From: Actinomycetes bacterium
GTDB taxonomy: Bacteria > Actinomycetota > Acidimicrobiia > Acidimicrobiales > Microtrichaceae
Length of the DNA stretch: 10,164 nucleotides
NCBI GenBank assembly: GCA_023437745.1
Contig: JAEZFI010000206.1
Span: 1 to 10,164 of the forward strand
Direction: 5' to 3'
Shown: positions 7,683 to 10,164 of the stretch, piece by piece
Layout of the letters: each line of letters begins with the position of its first letter
How positions within the stretch are numbered: position 1 is the first letter of the stretch
Notes under the pieces: model-generated
Seen by the model: the letters and a program-made list of their open reading frames with translations, nothing else
Told to the model about the DNA's origin: nothing
Database searches by the model: none
Program-made: the position numbers and the translations under genes

Positions 7683-8362
7683 GAGGCACCCACCGATGCG
7701 GCGGCGTCGAGCGTCTCGGCGGCCGCGGCCCTGAGCGCTGCCAGGTCCTCCGGACCGCACGGCTCGTCGCCGTACCAGGGCAGCTCGAAGCGCAACGCGG
7801 CCCGGTCGAACGCGTCGAAGGCCGACGGGCAGCGCTCGGCGATCTCGATGCGGAACTCACCGGTGGTGCGCCCGGGCACCCGGTCGAGGACGCCCCGGTC
7901 GACGAGCTCGCCGACGAGCTCGCGGAACCGCGCTCGGATGGCGTCCTTCCATCGACCGTCGGCCTCGGCCCGATCGGCGTCGGCGCGCCACTCGCGCACC
8001 GTGCGCTCCTCGGTGACGTCCACCTCGGGCTCGTCGTCGTCCAGCCGGACCCGCGGCGTCCAGCGGCGGACCACGAGGACGACGAGGAAGAGGACGACCG
8101 CTGCGACCACCACGAGCAGCAGGTAGAGGAGCACGGCGGAGAGCCCGCCCGCCGCCGCGGCCCCACCCCCACCGGGGAGCGAGGGCTGCTGGTTGCCGAG
8201 GCGTTCGGCCAGCCAGCGGGTGAACCGCTCCCACCACGAGAGGTGGCGTTCGTAGGCACCGCCGGAGAACACGTCCTCGGCCGTCCGGCGGATCGTGTCG
8301 CGATCGGCGACCGGACCGGACCGAGCCAGGAGCCCCATGGCGGTGGGAAGGGCTCCGGTCAT
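7679..8362 (-). CDS. DUF4129 domain protein, single membrane pass
   Basis: A 227-aa protein. An N-terminal amphipathic helix region (about 21-56, including HLSWWERFTRWLAERL at 40-55) and a glycine/alanine linker (62-73) precede one strong membrane segment (about 75-98). A charged cytosolic domain follows, with the DUF4129 region at about 125-205: ADGRWKDAIRARFRELV (134-150), then GRTTGEFRIEIA (164-175) and the FELPWYGDEPCGPEDL end (192-207). In many bacteria DUF4129 forms the C-terminal end of transglutaminase-like membrane proteins encoded next to MoxR and DUF58. Here it stands alone, with no transglutaminase domain. The ATG at 8360-8362 overlaps the stop of the upstream membrane protein gene (ATGA) and has a GTGGAG site 8 nt upstream. 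The larger open frame upstream is out of frame with the real neighbour and was not used. Confidence 0.88.
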   Translation of the reverse strand: MTGALPTAMGLLARSGPVADRDTIRRTAEDVFSGGAYERHLSWWERFTRWLAERLGNQQPSLPGGGGAAAAGGLSAVLLYLLLVVVAAVVLFLVVLVVRRWTPRVRLDDDEPEVDVTEERTVREWRADADRAEADGRWKDAIRARFRELVGELVDRGVLDRVPGRTTGEFRIEIAERCPSAFDAFDRAALRFELPWYGDEPCGPEDLAALRAAAAETLDAAASVGAS

Positions 8363-9255
8363 CCGAGCCGCTCCACCGACGCCGGTGCGGCGAGGCGCGC
8401 CGGGGCGTCGACGATGAGGTCCATGCCCTCGACCCGAACCCGCAGATCCACGTAGGACAGGGCGGCCCAGGCGGCGTGCAGCGTCGCGGTGGCCAGCCCG
8501 AGGAGCATCGTCGCCGCGGAGGACGCCCACAGCGCGACGGGGGCGGGATCCTCGCCCGCACCGGCGCTGACCACGGCGACCCACCCCACGATGAGGTTGA
8601 CGACCCCCTGGATGACACCGGTGACCACCATGGTCATGACCACGAGACCGAGGACCGGGCCGAATCGGCGCTTCGTGAGCTGGAACGACCGCTTGATCGC
8701 CGCCCACGGGCCCACCTTCTCGGCGCCGATCACAGGGCTCACCACGAAGATCAACGTGGTCACGACGGGGACGCCGACGCCGCACGGGAGCCCGCCCAGC
8801 ACCTTCAAGGGCAGTGCGATGATCCACGCCGCCAGCACCACCGCGCACCGGCGGGCGACCGTGCCGAGCACCTCGCCGATCGACGGGTCGTGCCCGAGCG
8901 CCCAGCTCGACAGGAGGTGGGTGACCCCCACGCCCATGAGCGCCACCGCGACGGACTGGCCCACGATGGCCACCCACGACCACGCCGACGTCGACCCGAT
9001 CGCGAAGTTCCCGGCGAAGATCCCGCCGTTCAGGGTCCCGTCCACGAGGGCGTCGCGCTGCGCCAGCACGTCGGCCGTCGACAGCACCGACGGCAGGACG
9101 ACCAGTGGCAGCTGCACGACGAGCGCGAGGGCGGCGATCGTCAGGAACCGGAACCTGACGAGGTCGAAGGCGGCGTCCAGGATCGCCGTCGGACGGCGGG
9201 GCCGGAGTCCCAGCGCGAGCGGGAGCGCGAGAGGGCGAGCGACCGGCGACGACAC
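8359..9255 (-). CDS. Multipass membrane protein, GPDPase-membrane-domain-like
   Basis: A 298-aa polytopic membrane protein. After LRPRRPTAILDAAFDLVRFRF (start at 17), hydrophobic segments lie at about 38-58, 94-116, 137-156, 160-178, 198-228 and 240-264. Two elements resemble the membrane domain seen in some glycerophosphodiester phosphodiesterases and related DUF families: AIKRSFQLTKRRFGPVLG (186-203) and SYVDLRVRVEGMDL (267-280). No phosphodiesterase catalytic domain is present, so no enzymatic activity is implied. The GTG start at 9253-9255 is preferred because a TAGAAC hexamer ends 7 nt before it, which fits a leaderless message. An ATG at 9297 would add a non-conserved-looking leader that overlaps the divergent methyltransferase start. 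This is the first gene of the five-gene operon leading to MoxR and DUF58. The family assignment is from pattern memory only. Confidence 0.8.
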   Translation of the reverse strand: MSSPVARPLALPLALGLRPRRPTAILDAAFDLVRFRFLTIAALALVVQLPLVVLPSVLSTADVLAQRDALVDGTLNGGIFAGNFAIGSTSAWSWVAIVGQSVAVALMGVGVTHLLSSWALGHDPSIGEVLGTVARRCAVVLAAWIIALPLKVLGGLPCGVGVPVVTTLIFVVSPVIGAEKVGPWAAIKRSFQLTKRRFGPVLGLVVMTMVVTGVIQGVVNLIVGWVAVVSAGAGEDPAPVALWASSAATMLLGLATATLHAAWAALSYVDLRVRVEGMDLIVDAPARLAAPASVERLG

Positions 9256-9262
9256 GGCACAA

Positions 9263-9268
9263 GTTCTA
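9263..9268 (-). promoter_or_regulatory. Putative -10 element of the five-gene MoxR operon
   Basis: On the minus strand the hexamer is TAGAAC, which ends 7 nt before the GTG at 9255. Four of six bases agree with TATAAT. No -35 hexamer is evident. The spacing fits leaderless initiation at the GTG. Confidence 0.35.
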
Positions 9269-9281
9269 CCGGGCCGGGCGC

Positions 9282-9287
9282 CATGAT
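9282..9287 (+). promoter_or_regulatory. Putative -10 element of the methyltransferase gene
   Basis: CATGAT ends 8 nt before the ATG at 9296 and agrees with TATAAT at four of six positions. The intergenic region is only 40 bp, so this promoter and that of the opposite operon must lie very close together or within coding sequence. Weak evidence. Confidence 0.25.
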
Positions 9288-9295
9288 GAGCGTCC

Positions 9296-10096
9296 ATGGC
9301 CCCCGACCGCGCCCCGCACGCGCCCCTCGACCCTGCGGCGTACGGCGACGCCTTCGCGGACGTCTACGACGACTGGTACCCGGACCTGGGCGATCCGGCC
9401 GACGTCGTCCGCGCGCTCGACCGACTGACCGCTCCGGGCTCCGGGCCACGCAGGACCGTCGTCGAGCTGGGCGTCGGCACCGGGCGGCTGGCCCTGCCGC
9501 TCGCCGAGTCCGGATGGACGGTGATCGGTCTCGACAGCTCCCCCGCCATGCTCGCAGCGTTGGGCGCGCGGATCAGGCGTGCCGAGGCCGAGGGACGGAT
9601 CACTGCGGGCTCGATCACGTCCCGCCTCGCCGACGTCACGACAGCAGACCCCTGGACGGACGACGTGGAGGTGGTGCTCGCGTCGTTCAACCTGCTCCTC
9701 AACCTCCCCGACGCCGCCGCGCAGGCCGGGACCGTCGGCCACGCCGCCCGAGCGTTGCGCCCCGGCGGGGTGCTCGTGTGCGAGACGCAGGTGCTCGACC
9801 TGGCAGCAGCCCCTGCCGAGTCGGTCGTCGTGCGGGACGACGGCGTGCGGATCGAGTCGACGGTCGACGCCGAGGCCGGCGTGGTGGCGGGCCGTCACGT
9901 CGACCCGGGTTCCGAGGTCGTGAGGCCGTGGCGGCTGTGCGCGCTGGATCCCGGACGCCTCGACGAGATGGCGACCGCAGCGGGCCTGGTGGCCGAGGCC
10001 CGCTGGTCCGACTGGCTCGGCTCACCGTTCGTCCCCGACGACTCCCCCACCTCGATCGCCGTCTACCGCCGCTCGCCGAGTCCGGATGGACGGTGA
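9296..10096 (+). CDS. Class I SAM-dependent methyltransferase (3' end uncertain)
   Basis: A 266-aa Rossmann-fold methyltransferase of the Methyltransf_11/25 type. Visible features: the N-terminal AYGDAFADVYDDWYPDL stretch (15-31), motif I VVELGVGTGR (55-64), the acidic residue D80 in IGLDSS that would bind the SAM ribose, D113 in RLADV, the motif II region DVEVVLASFNLLLNL (123-137) and motif III LRPGGVLVCE (154-163). The substrate cannot be told from sequence. The C-terminus is suspect: from about residue 258 the DNA is an exact repeat of an internal part of the same gene read in another frame, and the stop codon lies inside that repeat. The natural protein probably ends in or just after the VYRR stretch (256-259), or continues in sequence not shown here. 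The gene is divergent from the MoxR operon and may not be functionally linked to it. Confidence 0.85.
   Translation: MAPDRAPHAPLDPAAYGDAFADVYDDWYPDLGDPADVVRALDRLTAPGSGPRRTVVELGVGTGRLALPLAESGWTVIGLDSSPAMLAALGARIRRAEAEGRITAGSITSRLADVTTADPWTDDVEVVLASFNLLLNLPDAAAQAGTVGHAARALRPGGVLVCETQVLDLAAAPAESVVVRDDGVRIESTVDAEAGVVAGRHVDPGSEVVRPWRLCALDPGRLDEMATAAGLVAEARWSDWLGSPFVPDDSPTSIAVYRRSPSPDGR
9496..9592 (+). repeat. 97-bp direct repeat, internal copy
   Basis: This segment encodes the end of motif I through residue 99 of the methyltransferase (the ESGWTVIGLDSSPAM region). It is identical base for base to 10068-10164. The base before each copy differs (T at 9495, C at 10067). This copy is in the correct frame for the protein and is presumably the authentic one. 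Confidence 0.97.
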
Positions 10097-10164
10097 TCGG
10101 TCTCGACAGCTCCCCCGCCATGCTCGCAGCGTTGGGCGCGCGGATCAGGCGTGCCGAGGCCGAG
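10068..10164 (+). repeat. 97-bp direct repeat, terminal copy
   Basis: Exact copy of 9496-9592 at an offset of 572 bp, running to the last base of the window. The offset is not a multiple of three, so the methyltransferase frame meets a TGA at 10094-10096. A match that stops exactly at the sequence end suggests an assembly loop at a contig end. A true tandem duplication cannot be excluded from this window. Nothing else is seen between 10097 and the end. Confidence 0.97.

Noticed and set aside
8363..9262. Upstream extension of the DUF4129 frame to 527 aa
   Set aside because: The added part is an out-of-frame reading of the multipass membrane protein gene. The ATG at 8362 has a good GTGGAG site and an ATGA junction.
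9256..9297. ATG at 9297 as start of the multipass membrane protein
   Set aside because: It overlaps the divergent methyltransferase start and adds only a short polar leader. The GTG at 9255 with its upstream -10-like hexamer fits better, though the ATG is not excluded.
10068..10164. Terminal repeat as an attachment site or mobile-element end
   Set aside because: The repeated DNA is ordinary methyltransferase coding sequence, with no integrase, transposase, tRNA or terminal inverted repeats nearby. An assembly loop or simple duplication explains it better.

Overview
The window is very GC-rich (roughly 70% by eye) and densely packed. Genes abut or overlap by 4 nt (GTGA/ATGA junctions), GTG starts are frequent, and several operon-leading genes have a -10-like hexamer just before the start codon with little room for a leader. 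With the gene content (a cysteine desulfurase-mnmA pair next to an RDD/SpoIIM/DUF58/MoxR/DUF4350/DUF4129 cluster), this suggests a high-GC actinobacterium, possibly of the Acidimicrobiia. The taxonomy is an inference from style and content only.

Layout. (1) Positions 19-3112, minus strand: a three-gene operon read RDD membrane protein -> cysteine desulfurase -> mnmA, joined by 4-nt overlaps. Cysteine desulfurase supplies persulfide sulfur and MnmA uses it to make 2-thiouridine at the tRNA wobble position. (2) Positions 3192-4181, plus strand: a SpoIIM-family (DUF95) membrane protein, divergent from the RDD gene across a 79-bp region with two facing -10-like hexamers and an inverted repeat. 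(3) Positions 4217-9255, minus strand: a five-gene operon read multipass membrane protein (GPDPase_memb-like) -> DUF4129 -> DUF4350 -> MoxR AAA+ ATPase -> DUF58. It converges on SpoIIM across a 35-bp gap with a hairpin. (4) Positions 9296-10096, plus strand: a class I SAM-dependent methyltransferase, divergent from the five-gene operon.

How the genes fit together. The membrane protein, DUF4129, DUF4350, MoxR, DUF58, SpoIIM and RDD genes form a gene neighbourhood that I recall as recurrent in Actinobacteria (not checked by search). The likely picture is a MoxR ATPase acting through a VWA-like DUF58 adaptor on a set of membrane proteins at the cell envelope. The substrate and outcome are unknown. 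The sulfur-transfer genes sit downstream of the RDD gene and look like an ordinary housekeeping pair that has become physically coupled to this cluster.

The most unusual thing in the raw sequence is at the right edge. The last 97 bp (10068-10164) exactly repeat 9496-9592 inside the methyltransferase gene and run to the last base. This looks like a contig-end assembly loop, or else the start of a 572-bp tandem duplication. Either way the annotated C-terminus of the methyltransferase is not reliable. All gaps between genes are under 100 bp. I found no RNA genes, CRISPR arrays, insertion sequences or phage genes.
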